DNA from: Uloborus plumipes
Taxonomy: Eukaryota; Arthropoda; Arachnida; Araneae; Uloboridae
DNA length: 64,000 nt
Assembly (NCBI GenBank): GCA_038373865.1
Contig: JAXGGA010003424.1
Location: forward strand, 38,880 to 102,879
Reading direction: 5' to 3'
Shown one piece after another: positions 21,090 through 32,095 of this stretch. Made by a program: the position numbers and the translations under genes. The first letter of the stretch is position 1. Each line of letters begins with the position of its first letter. The notes under the pieces are model-generated. The model was not told the origin of the DNA, did not search any database, and was given only the letters and a program-made list of their open reading frames with translations.

Positions 21090-21716
21090 CTGGTATGAAC
21101 CCCACACTACTTCCTTTTACGTGTGAATTTATTAGTAGATGCCTTAATGTTAAAATAGTGCTTGCAAAATATCGCCAATAGCGCCAAATTGAACCCAAAT
21201 TCAAAAAATTATTTTTTTCGTCAAATTTGTCGCCAAGTTGGCGTCAAACATTTGGCGACTAAAAGCTTGCCGACATATCGCCAAATGGTCGCGCCAATTG
21301 ATATCACTTTAGTCTGCATTGAAATTAACACTGATTTACCCCAAAAATTGGGTAAAAAAACCCCTTGGGAACATTCGAGTGCAACCACAAGAGGAGGTGC
21401 ACAACTCAGAGCCTACATACTAAACTAGAAGCTTCTACGGCTTATAGTTTTTGAGTTATGCGACATACATACGCACATACATACGTACATACAGACGTCA
21501 CGAGAGAAAACTCGTCGTACTTAACTCGGGGGTGGTTAAAAATCATTTTTCGACTGGTTATGTGTTGGTAGGTGCATATGTACGTGCTGACAGCTCGAAA
21601 AAACTACTGAACATTTATTCGGGGGTGAGCAAAATCAAAATTTAGACCCAAATTTGAGTGAAATTTTTTTCGCAATCACAATACTTCCTTTACTATGTAA
21701 AAGGAAGTAAAAACAA
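21090..21716. mobile_element. Helitron-derived fragment joined to another repeat
   Basis: From about 21090 to 21390 the sequence follows the Helitron interior (ACTACTTCCTTTTACGTG, TAGCGCCAAATTGAACCC, the TTGGCGA cluster). It then changes to a different repeat with CATACATACGTACATACAGACG and ends ACTATGTAAAAGGAAGTA, inverted relative to the CTTCCTTTTACGTG start. Confidence 0.55.
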
Positions 21717-21988
21717 CAGAAGTATTATATTTTCAAGGGTGAATACTCACGAAAGAAACATTTCTCAGCTATTTGAGTTGAGACAAGCCTCAGAAAACCA
21801 CGCGAAGCAAAGAAAATATCAAACGCAAAATTAGCTATCGAGGGGAAGTTGAGATGAAGCACTAAATAATGATTCGAATGGAGGAAACCCTTTAAAAAAT
21901 TAGGGATTTTAAAGTTTCAACTAAAACTGGAATGAAAAAAGAACTACGTTACAGGTTTTTTTTCTAATTGGACTCCTGAGGTGCCCAG

Positions 21989-22620
21989 TAGGGTGGGGCG
22001 AAAAATGAAAAGTTTTTCAGATCAACTTCTAATAGTTGCCAAAGGTTGTCTTTGGTGATAGTTAGCTTTTGTGCAAAATTTGAGAAAAATCGGTTAACAT
22101 CTTCAGGGGGCGCTGCGATCGCAAAGTTTTACCATAGCTTTGTTATGGATTTTATGGTTAAAATATCAACAAGAATGCCTTTAGCTAGTCTCTTTGCATT
22201 TTTTTTACTCAAAAGATGTTTTCATGCAATAAAAGCATATGAAATGACTCACAAACATTATTTTATATGAAATATTTTTAAAAAATCACTTTTTTTCACG
22301 TTTTTGTTTCTTTTTAAAAGCTTGAAATATAAATATATCATATAAATTAATTTTTTGTGAGTTATTTCGTATGCTTTGAATGCTTGAATATATCTTAGGA
22401 GTAAAAAAAATGCAATGAGATTAGTTAGCGGCATTGTTTTTCATATTTTAACCATAAAATCCCGATAAAAGCTATGATAAAACTTTGCGATCGCAGCGCC
22501 TCCTGAAGATATTAACCGATTTTTCTCAAATTTTGCACAAAAGCTAACTATCACCAAAGACAACTTTTGGCAACTATTAGAAGTTGATCTGAAAAACTTT
22601 TTATTTTTCACCCCACCCTA
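21989..22620. mobile_element. Fold-back hAT-type MITE (TAGGGTGGGGCG)
   Basis: The ends TAGGGTGGGGCGAAAAATG and ATTTTTCACCCCACCCTA are inverted, and the two halves are complementary over most of the length (AGATCAACTTCTAATAGTTG returns inverted). It is flanked by GTGCCCAG at 21981-21988 and 22621-22628, a perfect 8-bp target duplication. Confidence 0.9.
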
Positions 22621-22735
22621 GTGCCCAGTGAGGACACAAACAAACTGTAATATTTTTAGCGAAATCACACGAGTAGTTTTTGAGTCTTTAAGGGACTGAC
22701 ATAGGTACAGTACATACATTCATTTTTATATATGA

Positions 22736-24481
22736 CAAGCGGTACCCGCACGGTTTTGCCCGTGGTATAAAATTAAAAGTTCATTTGTAAAATAATTGAT
22801 ATAGCAGAAAAAACGCTCTAATTTAGTTGTAATTCAACTATAATTCCTTCAAAGTATGATATAAAAATCTGGTATGGACCCCACGCTACTTATTTTTACG
22901 TGGAAATTTCTTAGTAGAGGCCTTAAGTGCTAAAATAGTGCTTGGAGTGAGCAAGATAACAGTTCAAACATTTATATCCCTAGTTTGCCACGAAACAATG
23001 CAAAAAAAAAAAAATGTTTTACAATGATTAATCTCCTAAATATCGCCGATTTTAACATCATTCAGTGGATTTTTCGCAAAATATCGCCAATAGCGCCAAA
23101 TTGAGTCCAAAGAAAAAAAAGAAAACATTTTTTTTCGCCAACTTGGCGATATGTCGCCAAATTGGCGACAATTACTTGCGACCAAAAGCTTGGCGATATA
23201 TCGCCAAGTGGTCGTACCAATTCATATCACTTTTGTCTGCATTGAAATGAACACTGATTTACTCCATAAAAGGGGTAAAACACCCCCTTGGAACATTCGA
23301 ATGCAACCCCAAGGGGAGATGCACAAAAAAAAGCCAAAAGAGAAAATAAGAACAATTTTGTTGCTCACAGAACCAACAGAAATCTTACCAAAGTTTAAAA
23401 GAAGAAGAAAGTTTTCTTTCCTAGCTTAAAAAACAAAACAAAACAATACATTTTCCGAAATGAAACACTTTGAAAAGAACGATGCAATATCGCAATTGAT
23501 ACGATATTTGGTTAATCTGTGCTTTAGGTACCCTTTTCTCGCTAAATGGGCGATAGGCGTGCCAAGCATGGTAACCCTGACTATTTTACTTAGTTTCTCT
23601 CAGAGCTTTCAATTCCGCGAGACACGCAAAAACGCGCCAGTTTGTGACTTTTTGAAAACGCGCCAAGTTGGGTCCCAAAGCACATTTTCACCGGGAAAAA
23701 GACAGAGATGCCAGAGAATTGAAACAGAAAAATACTACGCCTCCTCTAAAAAATACTACAAAATACTACTGTTTCCTAACGTTGCCAAAATCAAAATTGC
23801 TACAATGCGAAATCTACGAAAATGAAAAAAAAAAAAAAAAATCCGCTAAATCTTTTAATTAAGTCATTAAAGTATATTGGAAACAGGGTTGCCAGAAAAA
23901 TACTACGCTCCTTATTTGGGCCGAAAAATTGATACCGTAGTATCAAAAATACGACGTCTGGCAACGCTGGAAAAAGAACGAAACAAAAATAAGTATGAAC
24001 ACGTAACAATGGTAACAACATGAAAAGTTGATTTCCGTTGATAAAATAATTCATTTAATCTCTCTTTTCAAACAAATTTTATTCTCGAGCTATTATATTT
24101 AGAATCGTTTGGCTTGCTTTACTGAAGGTAAGCCTTGAATTCCGGGATTCTAAAAACAATTGTTACAGCTCTCCTGATGATCGTAGAAACTTCGAAAAAA
24201 CTTCATTTCGTGCAGAAAATTTCAAGCTTTCGAATGACATAAGACTTGAAAATGTGTATGAAATATTTCTTCCCTATTTTATCGAATTTCCGCTAAGAAT
24301 TCGAATAGAAAAAGAACGAAATGGAATTTTCGAAAAATCGCTTCGAGGTGCAAAACTACATGCTACAAACTAATTTTGTGCCAACTGGCATGAAAATCGA
24401 CCGAATGGTTTTGGCGCTACGCGCGTAACAGACAGACAGACAGAAAGAAAGACAAACCTTCAGCTTTATTATTAGTAGAGA
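22736..24481 (-). mobile_element. Non-autonomous Helitron, copy 3
   Basis: Minus-strand 5' end TCTCTACTAATAATAAAGC at 24481, preceded by A; the 3' hairpin (ACGGGCAAAACCGTGC) and a decayed CTTG in place of CTAG end at 22736, followed by T. At about 1.75 kb it shows the family's uninterrupted layout. Contains TTTGGTCGC/TTGGCGATATATCGCC repeats and no enzyme ORF. Confidence 0.85.
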
Positions 24482-24608
24482 TAGAGAAGAGAAGTAGAGA
24501 AGATTAATTATAAGTTCTGAAGTACTTTTTTCTGGCTTTCATGAGTAGAAATTTAATTTATGTAATGTAATGAAACGGTATTTTCAGAGAAAGAGATTTC
24601 CTTTCCAC

Positions 24609-24785
24609 CAGGGACGTCATTTCAAGTTTTTCCAGGGGGGGGGGGGCAAAGGGTCCAAACACAATGCAATTTCATCGGAAAACATTAAAAATCACGCCCA
24701 CTTATATGTAAATACATTGATTTCTCAAAGTCGGGGGGGGGGGGCAATTGACCCCCCTGCCCCCTCCCCCTAAATGACGGGCCTG
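24609..24785. mobile_element. hAT-type MITE, CAGGGACGTCATTT family, copy 2
   Basis: CAGGGACGTCATTTCAAG to TAAATGACGGGCCTG, flanked by CTTTCCAC at 24601-24608 and 24786-24793 (perfect 8 bp). Internal G-run, CAATTGACCCCCC and C-run as in the other copies. Confidence 0.9.
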
Positions 24786-24793
24786 CTTTCCAC

Positions 24794-26628
24794 TAACAAT
24801 GAACACGTTAATAGGCAAACCTACTCTATTTTCCCACTTTTCTATCACATCTGTTTTACAAGTTTCAAACGTTTCATCTTGCAACAAATTGTTGGGATAT
24901 GCACCACATTCAGAACGGACCCCTTCTTGGTTTATGTTTTTTCTTGTTAATTTTGTGTTTATATTACTGCTAAATGCAGTTAAATTTAAAACAAACCTTC
25001 AAAAATCTTGAAGGAAACCTCATTTTCTCACAAAAACACTCGATTAAGTTTTCGAAGTGTCGCCAAATTTTGTACCATCCTGGGTAAACGTTTCTTGTCA
25101 ACATTGAAGGTTTTGCTCGGTGCTGCGCAAGTGTACCAGGACTCGCTGTTTCTCGCATAAAACTTCGGCTATCGGGATTTAGTATTTCATTAAATTCAAT
25201 TTGTACAGTATGATTTCCCTTGAACCTCAACCATACGTAATATTTAGCCAGTTTGTCTCACAACAGCAAGTTTTTTTTTCCTTTCTTTTCTGTTAGTAAA
25301 AAAATTTTTAAGTTGGCGGTATTGGAAAAGTCTGCATTTAGACTTAAGGAAAATGAGGTTTTATTGCATGTTGCTGTTTTTTTCCCCGAGCCATCCATTG
25401 ACTAAGAGCTGTGCATATTTGTTCACGGCGGTAACTTTCTCCATTATTCTTAATTCCCCATCAATCTGAAGATAGTTATATCCTAACAACAAGAGCTGTT
25501 GCTCTATGATGTCAGTACTAGTGTCAGGATCTCTTACTAGCTTAAAAAAAAGTAGAGTGGTCAAGATATTTCGGTTTTCTCCAGTGTTGGAATCAGATTA
25601 AGAATGATAGGCTTTGTAATGCTGCATGCATTAATAAAACTAAATGCTATTTCTTGAGAAACTTTTCCACCTTCAGTGTGTTCGCAGACACTTATATATT
25701 CTTCTGAAGAAATGTATTTCCAAATGTTATATACTAAGTTTTTTTTTTTTTTTTTTTTCAAAATAATTTAATGAGTTGTAACATTTAAAACAATTTTATT
25801 TTATTTATGAACATTCAAAAGTTTTAAGTCCTTAAAAAACATGGTCCTTAAAACTTTTTATACTACTTTAAAAATGAAAAATGCAAATTTTGAATTTTTA
25901 TGCAATTATTCGAGTTGTTTCACTTTTATGATAAAAGATAGAACTAAATGTGATACCATTTCAAAAAAAAATCCATATTTTAAAAATACGGAGTTAGATC
26001 TCTGCTTCACATCAGCAAAAAACGCGACCGAAACCAAAGGCAGAAACCGAAAATCTGGTCACTTTCCGTAGGAACACTATTTTAATCCATTTTACGTTTC
26101 TGCTTTATTTTTCTGCTTTACGTTAATGTGGAGCAGGGCCCTTACACTACTTTTACAATGAACAACAATTATTATTACTTTTGTAGGACAACCATATTTT
26201 AACTAACTTGCGGTTCTTGACGAGATATCTCGTTTATTTAACTCTGGGAGTTATTTTCAAACTGCAGGGGCCTGCGTGGAGTTGCAACGGTAAAACGATG
26301 AAACCATTTTTTAGGTGTTACTACCAGCGTTAGAAAAGGAATCTAAATGAAAGAAAATCCATTGTCTGAAAATGGAATTGTTTACAGGTGCTAACGTAAA
26401 TCGCGTGGAGCTAAATATTCCATATCGTCAATAATGTTTGTTTTCATAATATTTCATAGGTCAAAATGAAAAATAATTTAGTTCACCAGAACCAATTCCC
26501 TTCCTCAGATCCTAAGACAGAGTATGACGCATTTGATCGGGGAAATAAAGTGAGTAAACTCACAAACAAGCTTTTGACTTACTTATGTTTCGTGGGCGAG
26601 TTTTAATCCATGTGTGTAAACAACAGCA
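24794..26628. other. Region downstream of gene B with short unassigned ORFs
   Basis: Minus-strand frames at 25561-25761 and 25361-25564 follow each other (YISSEEYISVCEHTEGGKVS..., then LVRDPDTSTDIIEQQLLLLG...) and look like one decayed coding stretch broken by a stop. A further minus frame lies at 24970-25230. None shows a family I recognise; they may be pseudogene or transposon remains. Confidence 0.25.
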
Positions 26629-26634
26629 TTTATT
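26629..26634 (-). terminator. Poly(A) signal of gene B
   Basis: AATAAA on the minus strand about 11 bp after the gene B stop codon (26647-26645), so the 3' UTR is probably very short. Confidence 0.55.
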
Positions 26635-26644
26635 TACGCCATTC

Positions 26645-27143
26645 TCACACAGGCTCAAAACCACCTCTTTCACCTATTCCTTGGCGATATCCTCCAGATC
26701 CACCGCCACCTCCTTGTCCATAGCCTCCAGGTCCACCACAACCACCTTGGCCATAGCCACAACTCCCTTGGCCATAGCCTCCAGGTCCACCGCCACCTCC
26801 TTGTCCATAGCCTCCAGGTCCACCACAACCTCCTTGACTATAGCCACAACCCCCTTGGCCATATCCTCCAGGTCCACCTCCGGCCCCTTGTCCTCCAAGT
26901 CTAGCGCCAGCTCCTGGCCCTACGAATCTACCTCCAACTCCTATCCCTCCAATTGCACCGCCAGCTCCTGGCCCTCCAATTCCATCGCCAGCTCCTGGCC
27001 CTCCAATTCCACCGCCAGCTCCTGGCCCTCCAATTCCACCGCCAGCTCCTGGCCCTCCAATTCCACCGCCAGCTCCTGGCCCTCCAATTCCGCCACCACC
27101 TCCTTGCCCTCCAGCTCCACCGCCACCTAATTGGCCATAGCAT
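26645..27143 (-). CDS. Gene B repeat exon: secreted Gly-rich repeat protein, paralogue of gene A
   Basis: Terminal exon beginning after the acceptor TTTCATAGGTACAG (27144) with one base completing a split codon, the same phase as gene A, and ending TGA (26647-26645). Joined to the exon at 31874-31914 it gives about 179 residues. Residues after the signal begin CYGQLGGGGAGG. Next come five units of GGPGAG[GD]GIG type, then a transition (VGGRFVGPGAGARLGGQG). The C-terminal part has GYGQGGCGG-type modules like gene A, with a short tail GERGGFEPV. Five Cys lie in this exon. The first part differs from gene A and the second part matches it. Probably extracellular and structural; the function is inferred from composition. 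Confidence 0.75.
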
Positions 27144-27308
27144 CTGTACCTATGAAATGTCATAATTCATTAGTTGTACCAAAGCTATATGAGATAAATT
27201 TGCGTAAAACAGAGCAATATAACACATAACGTAATCACAAAAAAAATATTTAGTAAAAACAAGACGTTCGCGAGGCATAAAACGAAATTTTTGTCTATAA
27301 AAAAAACC

Positions 27309-27420
27309 AACATCAATGCAGATCCAACAAGAAGTTCTGTCAAGGACTAAACGAGCCTACTTACCTGTATACTGACTTAGGCATTCTAGCATCTAATCAA
27401 TATTCTCTTAATTAACTGAG
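27309..27420 (-). other. Intronic block shared by genes A and B (gene B copy)
   Basis: A donor CAGTATACAG|GTAAGT (at 27367/27366) follows a possible 21-nt microexon after ATGCTAG (phase 2 in and out, adding MPKSVYR). The acceptor lacks a good pyrimidine tract, so coding use is doubtful. Downstream sequence is conserved with the gene A intron. Confidence 0.35.
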
Positions 27421-27786
27421 ATTGCAAATCATGTCAAACATGCATTTTTAAGAACTCGAATCAGATTTCTAAAAATAAAATATGCCGCTCTCATCTGATG
27501 AAATAAGCACGTAAAACAAAAGAATCAATTTAGTTGTAGCATCTATTAAACAATGTAGCTGTTATAGTTCTTCCGTAGAAAAATTCCTTGATTGTTTTGA
27601 AAAATAATTAAAAATAGAAAGCATATCAAAACACATTTTATCAAACAAAAAACCTAGTTCCTAAATAATAAAATGTCGCGAATTTAATTTTCAAGCCGTT
27701 GCCAATAATTAAAAACAAATAAATAAATAATAAAATGCTCTTTTAAATAAATATTTTTTATTAGAAAAAAAATCGTTCGCCAAAAT

Positions 27787-27966
27787 AATAATAATAACAA
27801 TAGTAATAATAACAATAGTAATAATAATAGTAATAATAATAGTAATAATAATAATGATAGTAATAATAATAGTAATAATAATAATGGTAGTAATAATAAT
27901 AATAGTAATAATAATAATAATAATAGTAATAATAACAATAATAATAGTAATAATAATAAAATAAAA
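27787..27966. repeat. AAT-type trinucleotide microsatellite
   Basis: About 180 bp of AAT units interspersed with AGT, AAC and ATG. On the minus strand it gives open frames of poly-Leu, poly-Ile or poly-Tyr which are artefacts of the repeat. Lies in the gene B intron. Confidence 0.95.
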
Positions 27967-28029
27967 TAACACAAATAAATAAATAAACAAAATCGGTCTG
28001 CACAGTCATTTTTACCCATTTAAGAGTAG

Positions 28030-28182
28030 AAGTCAGTCATTTTTAACCAGCCGGCATTGCTGCCATGTTTGTTGAGTCAGGGTTAGAGTCAAGGATTCAG
28101 AGTTGAAGCTGGAAAGTCGTAGTCGACAGGCGGAGTCAGAGTCCATAGCTCTAAATTTCTAATTGCAGGAGTCGGTCATTTT
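28030..28182. repeat. GGAGTC-rich dispersed repeat
   Basis: Degenerate GGAGTC/GAGTCGG units. Related units occur at 30095-30366 and 31293-31345, where CCATGGCTGCGG precedes the GAGTC stretch. Confidence 0.6.
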
Positions 28183-28185
28183 TTA

Positions 28186-28560
28186 ACCGACTTCGAAAAA
28201 GGAGGAGGTTCTCAATTCAAAGCGTATACTTTTTTGTTTGTTCGCACATAACATCTGATCTACTGAACCGATTTGGACGATTTTTTTTAATCGATAGGAG
28301 ATGATGTAACTTAGGTGCCATGTACTCATATGACGATATTTGTTCACTAGAAAAAAAGTTATGATTGAAAAACTAACATTTCATGTCATTTAAAACAATA
28401 TGTGCTATCGTAAATCCTTACTTCAATGAGCTACCCGATGGTCAAGTGGTTATGTGTTTCAGGTTGAAGTTGCTGATGGAATGAGATCGAGGCCAGGTCA
28501 GCAAGGATTTTTAGAACACCTGCATGATTTTTTTTTAAATGATTTCAATGATTGTAATGT
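28186..28560 (+). mobile_element. Composite repeat with tRNA-like segment (copy b, partial)
   Basis: Begins AACCGACTTCGAAAAAGG, shares AACATCTGATCTACTGAACC and the tRNA-like block (GATGGTCAAGTGGTTA ... GAGATCGAG) with copies a and c, and stops soon after the block. Confidence 0.6.
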
Positions 28561-29250
28561 CCTTATGCAGGTACATCTTCCCATGGGGATCTACTCCATA
28601 TTTTTTTATAGTATAAAATAACAGTTTTGGTCGGATCTTTGTTAAAATTGGCAATGGGGTCCTTCGATGTTGAATAATTTTCTTATGGATCTTTGCTCCA
28701 TTTTTGGGGGCTTTGAATCGATTGTGGCAATAAATGGTTTTTGATTTGCGGCACTTATATTATTTTTTCAAAAATTATATACACAATCAATTATATTATG
28801 GTTATTTTTGTACCTTTATAAAATTCTGTATTTTATACATTGCATTTACGTCAAATTCAAGGTAAAATTAAAAATAAAAAATTCTGAAGGTGATAAATAT
28901 ATGTTAAATATTAAAGTAACTATTTTTTGTGATTTTCATATTGGTTGTGACCAAAAAAACATCATTACAAACGAATAAAATGTATCAAACACCATGAGTG
29001 TTGAGTTATTAGGCAAAATCTGCTGTGTAATGTTTTTTTGCACTGCTAGGGGGGGGGGGGTATGAACGACCATTAAAGTGACACATATTTTTAAAAAATA
29101 AGATTTTGATTTGTGGTGTTTGAAAAAAGCTAAAGAGTCCACTTTAGGTGAAAATTATTTTCCATGAAATGCAAAAACTTGCACTAATTTCCCAAGTCTT
29201 ACTCTAACCTCTTCCCCCACAATTCAAATTACCTACTTTTACTTTCTATT
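28561..29250. other. Unassigned intronic sequence
   Basis: AT-rich stretch in the gene B intron with a G-run at about 29050. No exon or paired repeat recognised. Confidence 0.3.
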
Positions 29251-29251
29251 T

Positions 29252-30102
29252 TGAACCGTCTTCAAAAAAGGAGGAGGTTTTCAATTCAAAGCGAATGTTT
29301 TTTTTTTTTTTTTTTGTTTGTTTGTTTGTTCGCACATAACATCTGATCTACTGAACCGATTTGGACGATTTTTTTAAATCGATAGGAGATGGTTAATTTA
29401 GGTACCATGTATTCATATGACGATATTTGTTCACTAGAAAAAAAGTTATGATCGTAAAACTAAAATTTCATGTTATTTTAAACAATATGTGCTATCGTAA
29501 ATCCTTACTTCAATCAGCGACCCGATGGTCAAGTGGTTAAACGCGTCGGGTTGAAGTTCCTGATGGAATGAGATCGAGTCCAGGTCTGCAAGTGTTTTGA
29601 ACAGCTGCATGGTTTTTTAACTATATTTTGATTATTTTAAGTGCATTTACACTAAAAAGAATGAAATAAAATATTTTTGGAAAAAAAATAGAACCGACTT
29701 CAGTTAGAAATTGCTCTAAACAGTAAAAAATAATTTTTTTCTTTGAACACCATCGAAACTATTTTTAAACATAAGTTTTGAAGTCGGCGCAAAAACAATG
29801 TATAGAATCATACGCAACTACAATTCAACTATAAATACAAATTTTAATGGATTCATTTCATTGATTACCACACATTCGTGTAATGGTACAAATATTCTGC
29901 TTTTAATTTTCAATGATTTCTCTGAAAAAATGTTGGCAAAATATGGTTAAATATTATTTTACCTATCGTTTTTGAGCCAACTTCAAAACTTATGTTTAAA
30001 AGTAGTTTCGATGGTGTTCGAAGAAAAAAATTATTTTTTACTTTTTAGAGCAATTTCCAACTGAAGTCGGTTCTATTTTTTTTCCAAAAATATTTTTTCC
30101 GA
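29252..30102 (+). mobile_element. Composite repeat with tRNA-like segment (copy c)
   Basis: Near-complete plus-strand copy starting AACCGTCTTCAAAAAAGG and ending CTGAAGTCGGTTCTATTTTT. The tRNA-like block lies near 29518-29590. The last 430 bp are themselves a fold-back (GAACCGACTTCAGTT near 29690 and its inverse near 30060). Confidence 0.65.
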
Positions 30103-30366
30103 GCCTATATTTCCACCATGGCTGCGGAACCGCAGTCCGAGTCACGGATTCAGTATCGGAGTCGGCGTCAAAAAGTTGGAGTCGTCAGTCGGAATCGATA
30201 GGCGGGGTAGGAATCAAAGGCTTGAAGTTTAATAGTAGGAGTCAGTAATTTTTTCCGAGCCTGTATTTCTGTCATGGCTGCAGTGTCGAAGTCGGAGTTA
30301 AAAAATTAGAGTCATCAGTTAAAGCCAGTTGGTGAAGTGGGAATCGAAGGCTCTAAAATTCTAATA
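30103..30366. repeat. GGAGTC-rich tandem units
   Basis: Two tandem units of about 150 bp, each with CCGAGCCT.TATTTC and CATGGCTGC followed by GAGTC-rich sequence. A third unit continues at 31293 after the hAT insertion. Confidence 0.6.
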
Positions 30367-30374
30367 GTTGGAGG

Positions 30375-31284
30375 TAGGGCTGCGACATCGATGTCGATGT
30401 TTTGGAAACATCGATGTTTTTACCATCGATGTTTGACGGTCGATGTTTTTCCAACATTGATGTTATGGGTCCAATGTCGATGTTTTATATTCCAGCAAAG
30501 AAAGCCAAAGAAAATAAACTATGAGCATTCTCATTAAAACGTTTTCATCTTTAATCAGAAGTTGCAATATTAACCTCATTGGATAAAAATATTCTATGAA
30601 TATTATCGATGTTTCTGAAACATCTCTAATTTGCTTTCGCCGATTTTTTTTTTTTTTTTTTTTTGATGACTTTGAAGGATCGTTGTTTCGTATTAAAGAT
30701 ACTTTTATTTTCTTATTCTTTCGATGGCCTTTTTACATTTCAGCAAAAAACAATAAAAATATGCGATGAAAAAGATGTATCTTTCTTTAACCACTAGTTA
30801 CAATCGCTACCAAATGGGAAAGTTTTTTTTTTTTTTTTTAAATAACTAACGATGAAAAACTGTCAATGATTTTAAACATTGTTGTTTTGCATTTGATTGT
30901 GTTTTCGGCGATGTTTTATATTTCAGCAAAAGAAAATTTTATAAAAATATGCGACAAGAAAAAAAGAAAAATACACCGTTAATCAACAGTTGCAGTATAT
31001 ATCTCAATGAAAAAAGTTTTCTTAATTGACATCGATATCTTACGGTTGATGTTTTTCCTGTAAACAAAAGATGTATCTAATTGAGAGATATAAAGAGGCA
31101 CTTGTAATGGAAAGTAATTGAATAACTGTATACATTCAAATGTGTAAGCAATTTTTAAAAATAAAAATATCGATGCTTTGAAACATCGATGTTTTTTGGT
31201 CGATGTATCAATACCATCGATTTCCTTATTTCCAACATCGATGTCTGGAAACATCGATGTTTTGCCTTCGATGTCGCACCCTTA
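30375..31284. mobile_element. hAT-type element with CATCGATGT arrays
   Basis: Begins TAGGGCTGCGACATCGATG and ends TTCGATGTCGCACCCTTA. It is flanked by GTTGGAGG at 30367-30374 and 31285-31292 (perfect 8 bp). Each subterminal region has about six CATCGATGTTT-like units, much like the CGGCCGATG arrays of the hAT element at 1984-5821. No transposase. Confidence 0.9.
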
Positions 31285-31292
31285 GTTGGAGG

Positions 31293-31873
31293 CAGTCATT
31301 TTTCCCAAGCCTACAAATCTACCATGGCTGCGGAGTCGGAGTCCTCAAAGCAGCTTATCCAGAAAAATATTTTCCATGCATTCTTCATCAAAGCCATTTG
31401 TCGGTGGATTAGGATGGCACGTTAACCGCGGATAAGAGAATACCGTCGATAATCCGAAAAATAGGTAAAAAATGACACTAGTGTATGCAATAGATTTAAA
31501 AAAAATCAACACAGCACGTACATTTAAATAAAAGCTAAAAATAATAACAATGTATGTAAGAAGTATCTTTAAAAGCTAAAAATGACCAATAGCGGATTCT
31601 CATTTTCTGCATTCAGTAAATCATCATTGTAAAAATAAAGAAAACAAAAGTGTGAAAGGACCACGGATAATTCAAACCGCGGATTACTCGACAGCAGATA
31701 ATCAGAAGTTTACTATATTTTAAAATTCCAAATGCTACCTTCAACTCAGTTTTCTAAATTGTTTAAGTAAAATAATGAACAGTCTTGGCTAACTTTTTCA
31801 GAGATATTTCCCACTTTTAGTCAGTGAAATGCATTTCAAACGGAAGGTAAAATAATAAAAAGAAATAACTCAC
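31293..31873. other. Gene B first-intron start with repeat debris
   Basis: Contains a third GGAGTC unit to about 31345. At about 31400-31715, paired CCGCGGAT..A and AATCCG motifs resemble a decayed Tigger-type MITE. No exon apart from the signal exon that follows. Confidence 0.35.
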
Positions 31874-31914
31874 ATAATACTGCAGATGACGAGGAAAGTA
31901 AGACTTAATTTCAT
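31874..31914 (-). CDS. Gene B signal-peptide exon
   Basis: The ATG (31914-31912) begins MKLSLTFLVICSI and the exon ends AT|GTGAGT (donor at 31873), phase 2. It aligns codon by codon with the gene A signal exon (same 41 nt; most changes replace one hydrophobic residue with another). Splicing to 27143 gives Ile at the junction and removes an intron of about 4.7 kb. Confidence 0.75.
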
Positions 31915-31963
31915 CTTGATTTGGTTCGAATCTACGTAGTATCGTCTGCGAGGCATCCTTCTT

Positions 31964-32095
31964 TATATATACGTGAATGTTCGTGCATATACTCTGTGTA
32001 ATAGGAAAGGAAAAATGTTTCGCAATTAAGATTGAATTTGCGTTTGGTTTTTTCGGTATTGCAAAAGGTGTGAAATCATCGTCAAAAAAGTGTTA
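31964..32095 (-). promoter_or_regulatory. Gene B promoter with TATA box
   Basis: TATATATA (31971-31964, minus) lies about 50 bp from the ATG, preceded by ACG as in gene A. Plus-strand blocks GTTTCGCAATT, GAATTTGCGTTTG and ATTGCAAAAGGT are shared with the gene A promoter in the same order, which suggests similar expression control. Confidence 0.6.

Noticed and set aside
22046..22270. 74-codon ORF
   Set aside because: Falls inside the fold-back hAT-type MITE at 21989-22620.
7089..27143. Calling genes A and B spidroins
   Set aside because: No poly-Ala, no conserved spidroin N- or C-terminal domain, Cys in the repeats and a short chain. Silk-related use remains possible but is not shown.
26585..27165. 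Plus-strand Ser/Thr-rich frame and minus-strand Val/Glu or Trp/Arg frames over the gene B repeat exon
   Set aside because: Same repeat artefact; they lack a signal exon and compatible splice sites.
27684..28019. Poly-Leu, poly-Ile and poly-Tyr open frames
   Set aside because: Produced by the AAT microsatellite.
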